From assembly GCA_015680685.1 (NCBI GenBank), contig MNCI01016268.1, forward strand, positions 151,111-215,110: a DNA stretch of 64,000 nt, in the 5' to 3' direction. A program made the position numbers and the translations under genes. The notes beneath the pieces are model-generated. The model had not been told where the DNA came from, did no database searches, and saw nothing but the letters and a program-made list of their open reading frames with translations. Every line of letters begins with the position of its first letter. Position 1 is the first letter of the stretch. Origin of the DNA: Gnetum montanum. Its lineage: Eukaryota > Streptophyta > Gnetopsida > Gnetales > Gnetaceae. Shown here piece by piece: positions 20,408-30,599 of the stretch.

Positions 20408-21381
20408 CTAAAGTTGTGGGGATAATACTGCATAAATGGATGGTTCTTCTGTAGGAAGATCCTCACTAACAGGAATAGAAGTTAGCATCCGTACGAGAAC
20501 CTCTCGATGTACTAGTGAATTCATTACTAGGTCATACAAACTTAAGGAAGTATTCTTTTGTTTTAAGGCTTGTGTGACCTGGGTTAACGCATTTGCTAGG
20601 TCTTTACCATTTGGGATATTCTTATCCATAGAGATTTGGTCCATTTGACCTAGCATTCATATTTCTCGTGGAGGGGTTTTTATGTTAGTAGCTGAGGATG
20701 CTGAGTTTGGGATATGACTCGTGACTTCATTTTTGTTTTGGTGACTTGTACTAGGCTCATTAACGGACGAACTCATGGGAATGGTGCTTAGCAGTGTAGG
20801 CTTTGGTAGTCCTAATTCATGTCCATGGTTTTCTCTCTCCATGCGCTCTCTTTTTTCTCTTTCTAAGCACTCTCTTATTAGCCTATTAGCAAGACGTTCT
20901 TGCAAAGGTCATCAAGAAGTGGAGGTGGGTTGTGTGCCAGAGTGTTTTGGCACCCGAACCACAAAGGGAATGGGTTGGTTTTCAGATGGTATGTTTGTTG
21001 TGGTGGAAACTGAAGGAGGTATGTGGATGATGAATGGTTTTGATGGTGTGGGGAACGTGCGTGTGGTAAAAGGGATTTGAGGAGATGTTGGGGTAGGTGT
21101 GTTTTCTGAAGGCCTCTGAATCATAAAAGGCCTTCGCGGAACATCTTGTCTATTTTCCATATGGATAGTATTAATCACATATGGGGCATCATTGGTTTTG
21201 GTATTGAGAGGATCCTTGTAGACCCCCATGGATTGGTTTTGAGGCCTTATTGGGTTTGTCTCATCGAACACTACTTCTCCCCCATCTATCATGCATTTTA
21301 TGTCTTGTTTCAATGCAAAGCAGTAATCAGTCCCATGACCACACCGTTGATGATATTCACAAAACCTATCTAACCTAAAGC
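20408..21381 (-). pseudogene. Element B gag, 3' part with zinc-finger-like motif
   Basis: Right after the N gap (minus strand, from 21,381) one frame reads LDRFCEYHQRCGHGTDYCFA, the C-x3-H...GH-x4-C type finger that ends Tat Gag proteins. It runs on as a proline- and threonine-rich linker (21,313-20,912), an acidic/basic helical stretch (ERLANRLIRECLEREKRER, 20,905-20,657) and a further segment (20,656-20,408) that leads to protease. Stops separate these pieces. Gag packages the RNA. The capsid core itself is probably in the gap. Confidence 0.75.
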
Positions 21382-22077
21382 NNNNNNNNNNNNNNNNNNN
21401 NNNNNNNNNNNNNNNNNNNNNNNNNNNNNNNNNNNNNNNNNNNNNNNNNNNNNNNNNNNNNNNNNNNNNNNNNNNNNNNNNNNNNNNNNNNNNNNNNNNN
21501 NNNNNNNNNNNNNNNNNNNNNNNNNNNNNNNNNNNNNNNNNNNNNNNNNNNNNNNNNNNNNNNNNNNNNNNNNNNNNNNNNNNNNNNNNNNNNNNNNNNN
21601 NNNNNNNNNNNNNNNNNNNNNNNNNNNNNNNNNNNNNNNNNNNNNNNNNNNNNNNNNNNNNNNNNNNNNNNNNNNNNNNNNNNNNNNNNNNNNNNNNNNN
21701 NNNNNNNNNNNNNNNNNNNNNNNNNNNNNNNNNNNNNNNNNNNNNNNNNNNNNNNNNNNNNNNNNNNNNNNNNNNNNNNNNNNNNNNNNNNNNNNNNNNN
21801 NNNNNNNNNNNNNNNNNNNNNNNNNNNNNNNNNNNNNNNNNNNNNNNNNNNNNNNNNNNNNNNNNNNNNNNNNNNNNNNNNNNNNNNNNNNNNNNNNNNN
21901 NNNNNNNNNNNNNNNNNNNNNNNNNNNNNNNNNNNNNNNNNNNNNNNNNNNNNNNNNNNNNNNNNNNNNNNNNNNNNNNNNNNNNNNNNNNNNNNNNNNN
22001 NNNNNNNNNNNNNNNNNNNNNNNNNNNNNNNNNNNNNNNNNNNNNNNNNNNNNNNNNNNNNNNNNNNNNNNNNNNNN
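21382..22077. other. Assembly gap (696 N)
   Basis: Unknown bases. Position and flanking motifs say that the capsid part of B's gag is missing here. Confidence 1.
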
Positions 22078-22879
22078 ATTCAATGGTGCCCTATGAATTT
22101 GCATCTGGGGTATGTAATGGGTGGATGTGGAAGCTGGTATGACTGACGGTATTCCAATTACTTGAGGTTGGAGGATTGACCCTACGTTGGTTTGGGTGAG
22201 TTTTTGGGACTGTACTGGTGGAGGAATTATGGAAGTGGATGCATCAGAGTGAATGTTATTGAGCATGGAGAAGATAGGAATGGAATGGGGAATAGTTCCT
22301 CGAGTGTTTGTGGATGAAGAAGGAAACATAGTTTCTTCTAGGAAAGGATGGAATAATGGGTTTGTGTGGGAATGGGGGCTAATGGTATGGTATGATTCTC
22401 CATGTTCAGATTGGGCTACAAAGTCATCTTCTTCATCTTGAGGCTCTATGGGAGGTAGTTGTAAGGCTTGACTTCTATCCATAAGAAGTTGGGATATGAG
22501 TTTATGATGGTTTTCAGACAGTGGGATTATGTCAAAAGCTGAAGGGATAAACTTTGTGGATGAATTCATATTCTCGCTTAGCTTCCCTCTCTACACGATC
22601 AATGGGTAGGTTGGCTTGGATTTTGACACAGATAAAATTATATTGTTCAAGTGTAAGAGTCGCGTGAATAAGGCCTTTGCCTTGTAGCCTAAGGGATTGG
22701 CATGTAGGGCCTTGAGGATTTATGTGTTCAGTAACGGTTATGGATTTTGTAGCAGTCACAGGGTTTGAAGCAATTGGTAGTGTTACTGGGTTAACTTGGG
22801 AAGATTCCATGATAAATGTGAATGGACTGGGATAGACGAATGGAGTTGGATTACAAGCATTTGTAGCGTGGGGTGACAT
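22078..22879 (-). pseudogene. Element B gag, 5' part
   Basis: N-terminal, low-complexity Gag region. A reading frame from about 22,879 (ATG; MSPHATNACNPTPF) to 22,532 passes through LTLEQYNFICVKIQANLPID and REAKREYEFIH. A second frame (22,569-22,078) carries SAFDIIPLSENHHKLISQLL and a Ser/Pro/Thr-rich linker running into the gap. The 1-base frame change near 22,550 breaks it. The open stretch reaches back to the primer site, but that earlier part has only a TTG start and is probably leader. No catalytic motif; the assignment is by position. Confidence 0.6.
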
Positions 22880-22974
22880 AAGCTTAGTGTGATCAACAGG
22901 GATGAGTACACTCAAATGGGAAAGGTGGATGAGTTTTGACAGGTAGTGAGGTTTTAACCAATAACAAGAAAGCG

Positions 22975-22992
22975 GCCCTCCTTCTAGCACCA
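22975..22992 (-). other. Element B primer-binding site
   Basis: Minus strand TGGTGCTAGAAGGAGGGC starts 5 bases after the 5' LTR. The TGG start fits pairing with a tRNA CCA end. I could not assign the tRNA with certainty; this text is familiar from other plant gypsy elements. Confidence 0.65.
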
Positions 22993-22997
22993 AAAAC

Positions 22998-24912
22998 TGT
23001 ACTGACCTAAATCATCAGTGTGAGGCTGGAAGGGAAATAGACACCGAAAGATCATCGGGCAGCCACAGCTAACCTTGCCTTCACTTGAGGGCAAGCTGGA
23101 AAATGGAACGAAGGTAGAGTGGCTTGCATGGTTTGCACGCAAATCAACCAAGGACTTCCCCGAGCGTAAGCTACAGCTAGCGCTGCGGTTATCGTGAATG
23201 ATGTAAACGGGATGTAAACGGAATGAAAATAGCGACACAAAATGTAAACAGAGTGTATTGAATTATAAATAAAGCGTAGAAAAAACTATATTGTAAACAG
23301 AGCATAAATAGAACTAAACAATGTAAATGGAAGGCAATGAACTGTATTGTATTGTTTAATAAAAAGGTATGCACCGGTCAAAGTGTACCTGCACGTGTGG
23401 ATGGCAGGTCAAGCACTAAGCCCCAGGATGATGTCTGAAGTGATGATGCGATGATGTGATGTGATAAATGTGAGAAATACTTGGATGCCAATAGTCAGAT
23501 GTGCTGAGCGCCCAAGGATTGCAGGTTCTGTACTTTCTCAGAATCACCAATCTCTCCAATTGCCCCCCCTCTAATTTATGTGAATTAACGAGGTATTTAT
23601 AGGGTTGGGCCGGGCTCTGGCACAAAATTCCAGAATGGAATCAACAGTTGAGAGATGAGAGGAAAGCGGATCTGGTGACATGTGTCCAATGGACAGTTGT
23701 GCTTGGGTTGGATGCATGCTCGCGAGAGTTGGATATGTGTCGGACAGTTGTGTATGAGCTAGATGTGTGTCGGCAAACTACATTCTTGACCAGGTACATC
23801 GCTTTTTACAATTTATGGGTTATTCAATCCCATGAAAGTACATTTAATTAAAAATGAGGGCCTAACATGCCCATACATGTGGACTTACAATGAAATGTAC
23901 AACAAGAGAAATTTGACCCCCGTTTGCTTGAAACTTCTTTGTTCCTAAGTCTTTCTGAAATTTTCTAAAATGTTCTAGAAGTTGTTGCTGTTGAGAATTT
24001 CCTGCCATTTTCTGATATTTTTCTGGAATTTTCTGGAAGTTGATGAATAGTGTTCATGCAGTGAATAGTGTTCACGCAATGAATTGTGTTTACGCAGTGA
24101 ATAGTGTTCATGTGATGAATAGTGATTTACGTTGATGAATAATGATTTACGCATCCTTATGCTATGCAGCGTAAGAAAATGTAACCGCAACATAATCAAC
24201 TGAAAATACCTCATTTAAGGCCTGAATTTTGATTTTCTGGAGGCTAGGAGCCGCTGATGTTGAGAATTTTCTAGAAGTTGCTGATGTTGATAATTCTCTG
24301 CCATTTTCTGAAATATTTCTATAATTTTCTAGAAGTTGATGAATAGTGTTCATGCGATGAATAGTGTTTACGCAGTGAATAGTGTTCACGCGATGAATAG
24401 TGTTTACGCAGTGAATAGTGTTCACGCGATGAATAGTGTTTACGTAGTGAATAGTGTTCACGTGATGAATAGTGATTTATGCTTATGAATAATGATTTAC
24501 GCATCCTTACGCTATGCAGCGTAAGAAAATGTAGCCGCAGCGTAATCAACTGAAAATACCTCATTTAAGACCCGAATTTTGATTTTTTGGAGGCTAGGAG
24601 CTGCTAAGCACGTTGGTGAAGGTCATGGGGGGTCCTTATGCTTGATTCTGGCCTGTTTGACTTAGTTTCAGGGCCCCAAATGCTAGTGAAGTTGATCCTT
24701 ATGCTATGCAGCGTAAACACAGCGTAAGCACATTGTACTTAGCCAAAATCGCACTTTTTGACCTTGAAACGGATGATTCTTGACACCGAGACTTGCTGTC
24801 GTGATTTGTGGGCCCCAAGGGGACCTTGCTTGCTCCATGGTGGGCTACTTGGAGCCATTTCAGAGGCTCTGAAGTTTTCTGGAAGTGTTGCTAAAATTTT
24901 TGTGGTGTTTCA
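22998..24912 (-). repeat. Element B 5' LTR
   Basis: 1,915 bases, 81 longer than its partner, mainly because it has 5 + 8 (24,045-24,134 and 24,341-24,484) instead of 4 + 4 of the 18-bp units. TATAAATA on the minus strand at 23,594-23,601. Confidence 0.93.
24341..24484 (-). repeat. 18-bp repeat block, 8 units, in B's 5' LTR
   Basis: Units start every 18 bases from 24,341 to 24,467. The equivalent block of the 3' LTR has four units. Confidence 0.9.
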
Positions 24913-24917
24913 TCATC

Positions 24918-26562
24918 GATGATGCCATATAGCCCATGGTCTCTTTTGATCATGCAAGGGGTGAGGTGTCCATCCATAAAGAAGGAGGGGAAAGTATTTG
25001 GTCACAATAGATCTCGGGAAATGCTGCATCTTTCCAAGTGCAATTAGAAATTGGTGAAGGAGCCATGGTGGTGGTCATGCAACACCAAGATGTAGCGGGA
25101 GCCGTAGAAGTGGTTGTAAACCACATCAAAGAATCATTCAATGTACCTGTTGTGCCATTGGTAGATCTCACAGGAGCAAGGGATGCTCAAACTTTGGCCG
25201 GAACCTCAATGACTCCTGTAGAACATGAGGATGCACTTAATCGATTACTACCAACATGAAAAGTAATGATGTCCCTATTTGACATCCCTCAAGATGTTAT
25301 GGAAATTCAATCAGACCTCATTTCCACTAGGGAAAAGCTGGTCTTGATAGAGGTAAAGGTCGAGCATGCTAAAGTAGAGGTGCAGAAATTATAAGAAAAG
25401 CTCATAGCTCTACAAGTAGCATAGCAGGACCCTTTGCAATTTGTTCCCATGGACCAGCTGGACAGTTTCAAAACTGAGCAACTAACCAAGCTACTAACAG
25501 AGAATAAGAAGGTGGTAGAAGAAAAAGAGAAAGCTGTTTGGGATGCCTCTACAGCACAGGCACAAACTCATGTACATATCAAGGCACTTAAGGCCTTCCA
25601 AGAGGACAACAAGTAGCTTATTGCTGACAACCTTTGGTTGACCTTTGTAGAGAAGCAAAAGAATGTTCTTGAAGAACAATGTTCTTGAAGAACACTTTCA
25701 TCAGTTGAGAGAACAATTCATCCAGGTCAACCAAGACATGAACCATTTAGCTAGGGAGAATTGAACCCTCTCAATGGAGGAGGTATGTGCCATCTGCCAA
25801 AAGATAGCTATCAAAATCAGCACATGGCAAAATGAGGCTAAACAACATGAAAAGCTAAAGGAGCACTTCCGAGACTAGGTGGGGATGTACAAACGGATCC
25901 TTGAGAAGGAGATCCATATGGCCAAGGCCCACATCAATGTTATCAATGCTCAGCACATTGATTGGCAAGCCATATTGGACACATATGCCTTAGCCCACTA
26001 GGCGGAAGTTAAGAACTAGGACCTATAGATCCAAGATCTTACAAAATACATGTAGTTGGCAAACCTGCAGTATGCCAACCTTTCCATGTTAATAGCAAAA
26101 CACATGAGGACAGAGCTCAAACAATAGGTAGCTACCACCTACAACAAATATGAAACAGAATTTGCAAAATGCAAGAAGATATTGCAAAAACTGGAGATTG
26201 CAAATTTTGAACTTGAGGTGGTGAAAGCAAGCTACCATGGACAAAAAGGTGTCACAATAGATTTGGCTCGACGGCTTGTTGATTTTCAAGAACATAAAGA
26301 CAAAGCCAGAGCCTATGAGGAGGAACAACAGGTGTTTTTAGCTTGGTATGTCAAAGCCAATCAAATGTTTTCGCAACTACACTACCCATGGGAGGTGCCA
26401 ACTCCATCAAACATCAGAACATTAGCATGGACAGCATAGGATCCCCAGACCGAAGAGGAGAAACTCTAGGCCATACTTCAATGCCATCAAGTTCCAAGAC
26501 CTGGAGCACAAGACAAGGGGAAAGCACCTATGAATGAGCCACCACCTCCAGGAACTACATGA
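24918..26562 (+). pseudogene. Element A ORF3, 3' part (coiled-coil region)
   Basis: Continues ORF3 after B. Readable pieces, separated by stops: VVVNHIKESFNVPVVPLVDL and TSMTPVEHEDALNRLLPT (25,038-25,256), TEQLTKLLTENKKVVEEKEK (25,434-25,613), LEIANFELEVVKASYHGQKG with LARRLVDFQEHKDKARAYEE (26,182-26,436), and the tail NEPPPPGTT with TGA at 26,560-26,562. Long Lys/Glu/Gln-rich stretches with regular hydrophobics suggest coiled coil, hence possible multimerisation. C's copy aligns along the whole length. No transmembrane segment or signal peptide is evident, so it does not look like a standard env protein. Most stops are TAG/TAA and fit Gln or Trp codons. Confidence 0.7.
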
Positions 26563-26717
26563 GTTCCACCAATTTTGTAGCTATAGGATTTCTTTTCACA
26601 TTCCTTGTGTTGTGTCTTAATTTTGTTTTGATTCCACACTGCAGCATAAACCCATTCTCACCATTCAATAATCCCATACCTATCCACTGTGTAATTAATG
26701 AAGCTTGTTCTCATTAT

Positions 26718-26753
26718 AACTCGAGGACGAGTTTTCATTTAGTCGTGGGGGTA
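26718..26753 (+). promoter_or_regulatory. Element A hairpin and polypurine tract
   Basis: AACTCG (26,718-26,723) pairs with CGAGTT (26,728-26,733) around loop AGGA; 'agtcgtgggggta' then abuts the 3' LTR. Confidence 0.7.
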
Positions 26754-27534
26754 TGATGAGTCACCATTTTAGTCAATCATGATATCATGGCCTATCTACT
26801 GATCTATAAATAATAGGTAGAAAGATCCGATAAGGATTTTTCTTAGTTCTTAGTTTAAGTGTTAAGTTTTAGTAATTCTTTCTCTCAACCTTTTTCCTCC
26901 CAGTGCATGCCTGCAGTGTGGTGATTGTAATTGTACAACATCCTTATTCAAGTGTGCTGTACTTGGACACACACATGAATGACAATAAAGATCGAGATTA
27001 CTTCATCATTGCATCATCCACTTAGCTTAATTATTTATTTAATTATTATTTATTACTTTCTTAGTTAATCTATTCTCACCCTAAACTCTTGTTAAACACG
27101 GAATGACTACGACTTGATCATGAGCATTTAAGTGTGACTACTTGGTAACCCAGTAGTGTACCTAGGATATGTGCTTGATAATCCCAGTGGTAGTCGTGCA
27201 CAAAGTCCAAGATGTGTACGGATGATCAAGGAATGAATACTCATCGCACTTAGGCTAGCTTAGATTCTCTCTCACCCTTTCTCTCTTAGCTTAGTTAATA
27301 TTATCTTCCATTGTCTTCAAGAGTAGCGTTAGCATATAAACACATCATACACCTCACTCTGGACTAAACCATACATGATAAAGTTAACACTAGTCTAGAT
27401 GGGAAGATAGCGAACTATGACCTAAGGATAACTATCTAGATATCACAACTAGTCTGTTTGTGGAGTTTGACTGGATCGTGCGTGAAATGCTCATATTCGT
27501 ATGGTTGAGTGTAGGGGTACCTCGCCACTCATCA
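26754..27534 (+). repeat. Element A 3' LTR
   Basis: 781 bases, TGATGAG...CTCATCA, followed by the right CCATG target copy (27,535-27,539). Confidence 0.92.
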
Positions 27535-29965
27535 CCATGGTAGCTAGCCTTCACTACTTTTAGTTTAGAATTTACAACTTGAAGTTTTTGCAAAGCATCT
27601 TCTCTATCTACAAACTCTTTTTTATATAGGGCATAGGTGGCTACAAGTTGTTGTTCTAGGTCAATTCTAGACCTACCTGCTATCAACATCGCTAAGTTAG
27701 TGTAACAAAGGTTAGCAAACCCCATGTACTCTTTCAGATCCTTAGTCTACAGGTCTTTATTTTTTACTTCCACCTAGTAGACAACAACATAGCTATCTAG
27801 GATGGGCTTCTAATTAAAATTTTGTATAGAATTGATTTTGGCTTTTTCCATCTAGATTTCTTTCTCGTTGATTTATTTGTACATGCCCACCTAGTCTCAG
27901 AAGTGCTCCTTGAGCCTCATGTTTCTTTGCCTCATTTTTCCACACACTGATTTCTATGGTATATTTTTGTCTAATGGTATGTACCTCCTCCATAGAGAGG
28001 ATTCTATTTTCTCTTGGGAGCTAGCTCATGTTCTAGTTAATCCTCACTAGTTTTTCTCTTAATTGGTGGATGTTCTCTTCTAAAATGTTTTTCTGCTTCT
28101 CTATAGCAATTAGCCTTAGGTTGTCAGTAGCACGTTGCTATTTTTCTTCCTATATAGTAGTAAGTGCCCGCACACGTGCATATGTCTATGCTTTAGCTAC
28201 AAAGGCATTCCATACCACTTTCTCCTTTTCTATTTCCAACTATTTGTTCCACTTAATCAAGTTGCCGATCTGCTCAAGTCTAAATTGTTCAATCTAGTTA
28301 GGCGTAATGAATTGTATGAGATCTCTCCTTTCAGGTCTTAGGGCTATGAGATCTTCTTCAAGTGTTAGAACTTCTACCTCTACATACTCTACCATGGTTT
28401 CTACCATGAGTAGTTTTCCCTTGGTGGTGATCAACTTTGACTGCACTGCAATGACATCACTTGGGATGTTGAATAGTGTTATCATTACTTGCCCCATATA
28501 CAGCAGTTGATCAACTGCATCTTCATGATGAGCAAGAGTCATTGAGGTTCTGACTAACATTTAAGCATCTCTAGCTCTAATGAGATCCACTTATGGTACA
28601 AAAATTACATTGAAGGATTCTTTAATATGATCAGTGATCACCTCTCCTTCTCCCGCTATGTCTTAGTGCTACATTACCATAATTGTGGCTCCTTCTCCAA
28701 TCTCTAGCACTACTTGGAATGATGTAGTGTTCCCAGAGATCTATTGTAACCATACCTCGTCTCCTGCTTGCAATGAAATCTATCCACTTGCTAGATTAGC
28801 TAAAACTATGGGTTTTATGATACTATTAATGACTTTGTACAAATTGGCCTCTTCCCTAGTTCCCCAGCTAATTATTTTTGTAATCTACTACAAATGGCTC
28901 ATCGATGGTCTATAGTCTTATGGCGGTGGCTGTGGGACTTTTTTTTCTTACTGCCCTTATTATTGGCTACTTGGCTCTACTTGCTCTTATTCCTACTTCT
29001 ACTATTGCTCTTTTTCTTTTTCTTACTGTTGTTCCTCACCATGATCTTTCCTTAGTAATGCTAGCTTGAGAAACTTAGCATATGAAGCATTTTGGGCTCT
29101 CTTGGGAATGTCATTGGTGTATCCCAAGATTCTGGCACACTTGCATAGCTTCCTGATAAGGCAAGAAAATGAAAGTGTTGGATTCCTTACCTTCCTTTCT
29201 TTAAATCACTACTGAATTTCCATAAAATAGAGTTGTGCAAGATAGACATTGAATTTTCCCATCAAAATTGCACTTCCTCTAGCTGCATAAGTTGATAGTC
29301 AATTGAGTCCTTTTGTTGGCCATAGATGATAAGTGCCAATTTTAAAATATATCCTCTCCTCTAGAGTTAGTTCATTGTAGCCTTTTTCTTCTTTTCCATA
29401 AGCCATTTTTAGCCATAATTTTCTTGTTTCTGGATCTGATCGGGTGGACAAATATGCTAGTCTTCCCCTTCATATGGTATATTTAGAGCTTCAGTAATTA
29501 CCTTGATTGAGAATGAAACTGAAATTCCTCCAATATTGATCATAGTTCCCTCTTTCTTATTGTGCCAAAATTGGTAAGTTTCTCTAAGGTACCATTCACC
29601 ATTGTTTAAAAGGATAGGCGACAACAGTGATGCTTGAAGTTACATCCTAACCACTTCTGGAAAAAATGCCATGAATAGGTCAAAGTTCATTTCCATAATG
29701 TTGTGATCATGATAGATCTCTTCTAAATGTCTTGGAGGTATTCCTATGACAATGTTAGGTATTGTCTTTGCTCTTGTGGTGCTTCTACCTCACCTTGGGC
29801 TGATTATCTTATGGCAAGAGTTTCTTGATGAATACCAAATGATTGGGCTTCCTACTCCTTGTGTTTAGGTGCTTCTCCTCCATTTCAGCCTCTACCTTGG
29901 CCTCTAGGTTGTTTGCTTACTCATTGTTAAGGTTCTCCTTCTGCTCCTCCTCTTCTTGGAACCAT
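27535..29965 (-). pseudogene. Element C ORF3, 5' part
   Basis: Minus-strand ORF3 of C from ATG 29,965 (which abuts the acceptor TGATTGCAG) to the A insertion. It is better preserved in its N-terminal domain than A's copy: YLRETYQFWHNKKEGTMINI, then SFSIKVITEALNIPYEGE, then LEERIYFKIGTYHLWPTKGL. The middle (28,560-28,294) reads SMTLAHHEDAVDQLLYMGQV and PSDVIAVQSKLITTKGKL, matching A; the last part (27,725-27,535) ends VVNSKLKVVKASYHG, cut by A. With the 3' piece it is about 915 codons. It has several stops and shifts. Function unknown; the domain order equals A, so ORF3 was present in a common ancestor. Confidence 0.7.
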
Positions 29966-30038
29966 CTGCAATCATGAAGGAATTAGAATTACAAAGGTTT
30001 TTCCATGTATTCTTGATGGTTTCATGCCTTACTCATAC
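29966..30038 (-). other. Candidate intron directly before the ORF3 ATG in element C
   Basis: Minus-strand donor AAGG|GTATGAGT (GT at 30,038) and acceptor TGATTGCAG|ATGG (AG at 29,967-29,966), 73 bases. Homologous in place to A's 67-base segment. Confidence 0.55.
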
Positions 30039-30507
30039 CCTTAGTTTCATTAAGTTCTTAGTTACTAAGATTACAGAGTTGGAAAAATTTTTAAAAAGTT
30101 ATCCCATAGATGTTAATCTCTTGATAACCCTTCATAATTACTCATGTTATCCCTATGTATGATGGTTATTGGTCCTTAAGATTATTGATTGAATGTTTTG
30201 GCCTTAGTATATTTGATTATTCTTTAAAAATTCCAACTATCTCTTCATACCTACCCTTAAAGTACCTACTAGATGTTAGAATTTTTGAAAGAATTGGCTT
30301 AGATTTTCCTCACTAGCAACCCCCTCATGACTAAGTTGATTTACTTTATGATCAAATAGGTCCAAGAAGCAAGATAATTGGAGTGATATTGATTAAGTTA
30401 TGACTAGTGAAAGCTAGGAGGTCAAAGCTCTTTTTCAAAGAAGAAAATTTGAAAAAACTCCCTTGATTCAAATGAGAAAGAATGAAATTTTTTTTGAATT
30501 CCTCACA

Positions 30508-30539
30508 TATTTATACTTTTTATGGGACCTGATATCAGG
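30508..30539 (-). promoter_or_regulatory. Internal palindrome and TATA cassette of element C
   Basis: Perfect palindrome CCTGATATCAGG (30,528-30,539), further CAATATT-type palindromes up to about 30,580, and TATAAATA at 30,508-30,515 (minus). It lies about 540 bases before ORF3, in the same relative place as A's cassette. Confidence 0.45.
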
Positions 30540-30599
30540 AATTCAACATTGGGGATCCAATATCAGGGAGGACCCAATATTAGAGCCTTAGAAAATTCG

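Larger units (their letters stand above)
12137..24912 (-). mobile_element. Element B, Tat-type Ty3/gypsy retrotransposon with dual RNase H
   Basis: 12,776 bases, minus orientation, with both LTRs, a primer site, polypurine tract and perfect TCATC duplication. Order along the minus strand: LTR, gag (interrupted by an N gap), protease, intron-like spacer, RT, RNase H, archaeal-type RNase H, integrase, long 3' UTR with tandem repeats, LTR. The second RNase H between the first RNase H and integrase is the known hallmark of the Tat lineage. Coding parts are broken by stops, so this copy is defective. Confidence 0.93.
4057..27534 (+). mobile_element. Element A, Athila-like, nested in C and carrying B and I
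   Basis: LTRs at 4057-4839 and 26,754-27,534 with a perfect CCATG target duplication. Without B and its duplication A spans about 10.7 kb, or 8.3-9.0 kb once block I and the unexplained DNA next to it are also removed. Order: 5' LTR, tRNA-Asp-type primer site, gag, gag 3' Pro/His-rich region without a protease, spacer, palindrome-TATA cassette, short intron, ORF3 (split by B), hairpin and polypurine tract, 3' LTR. No RT or integrase was seen. Confidence 0.9.

Noticed and set aside
22880-22993. Start of B's gag right at the primer site
   Set aside because: Open only from a TTG inside the primer-binding site; leader sequence is more likely, with ATG at 22,879.
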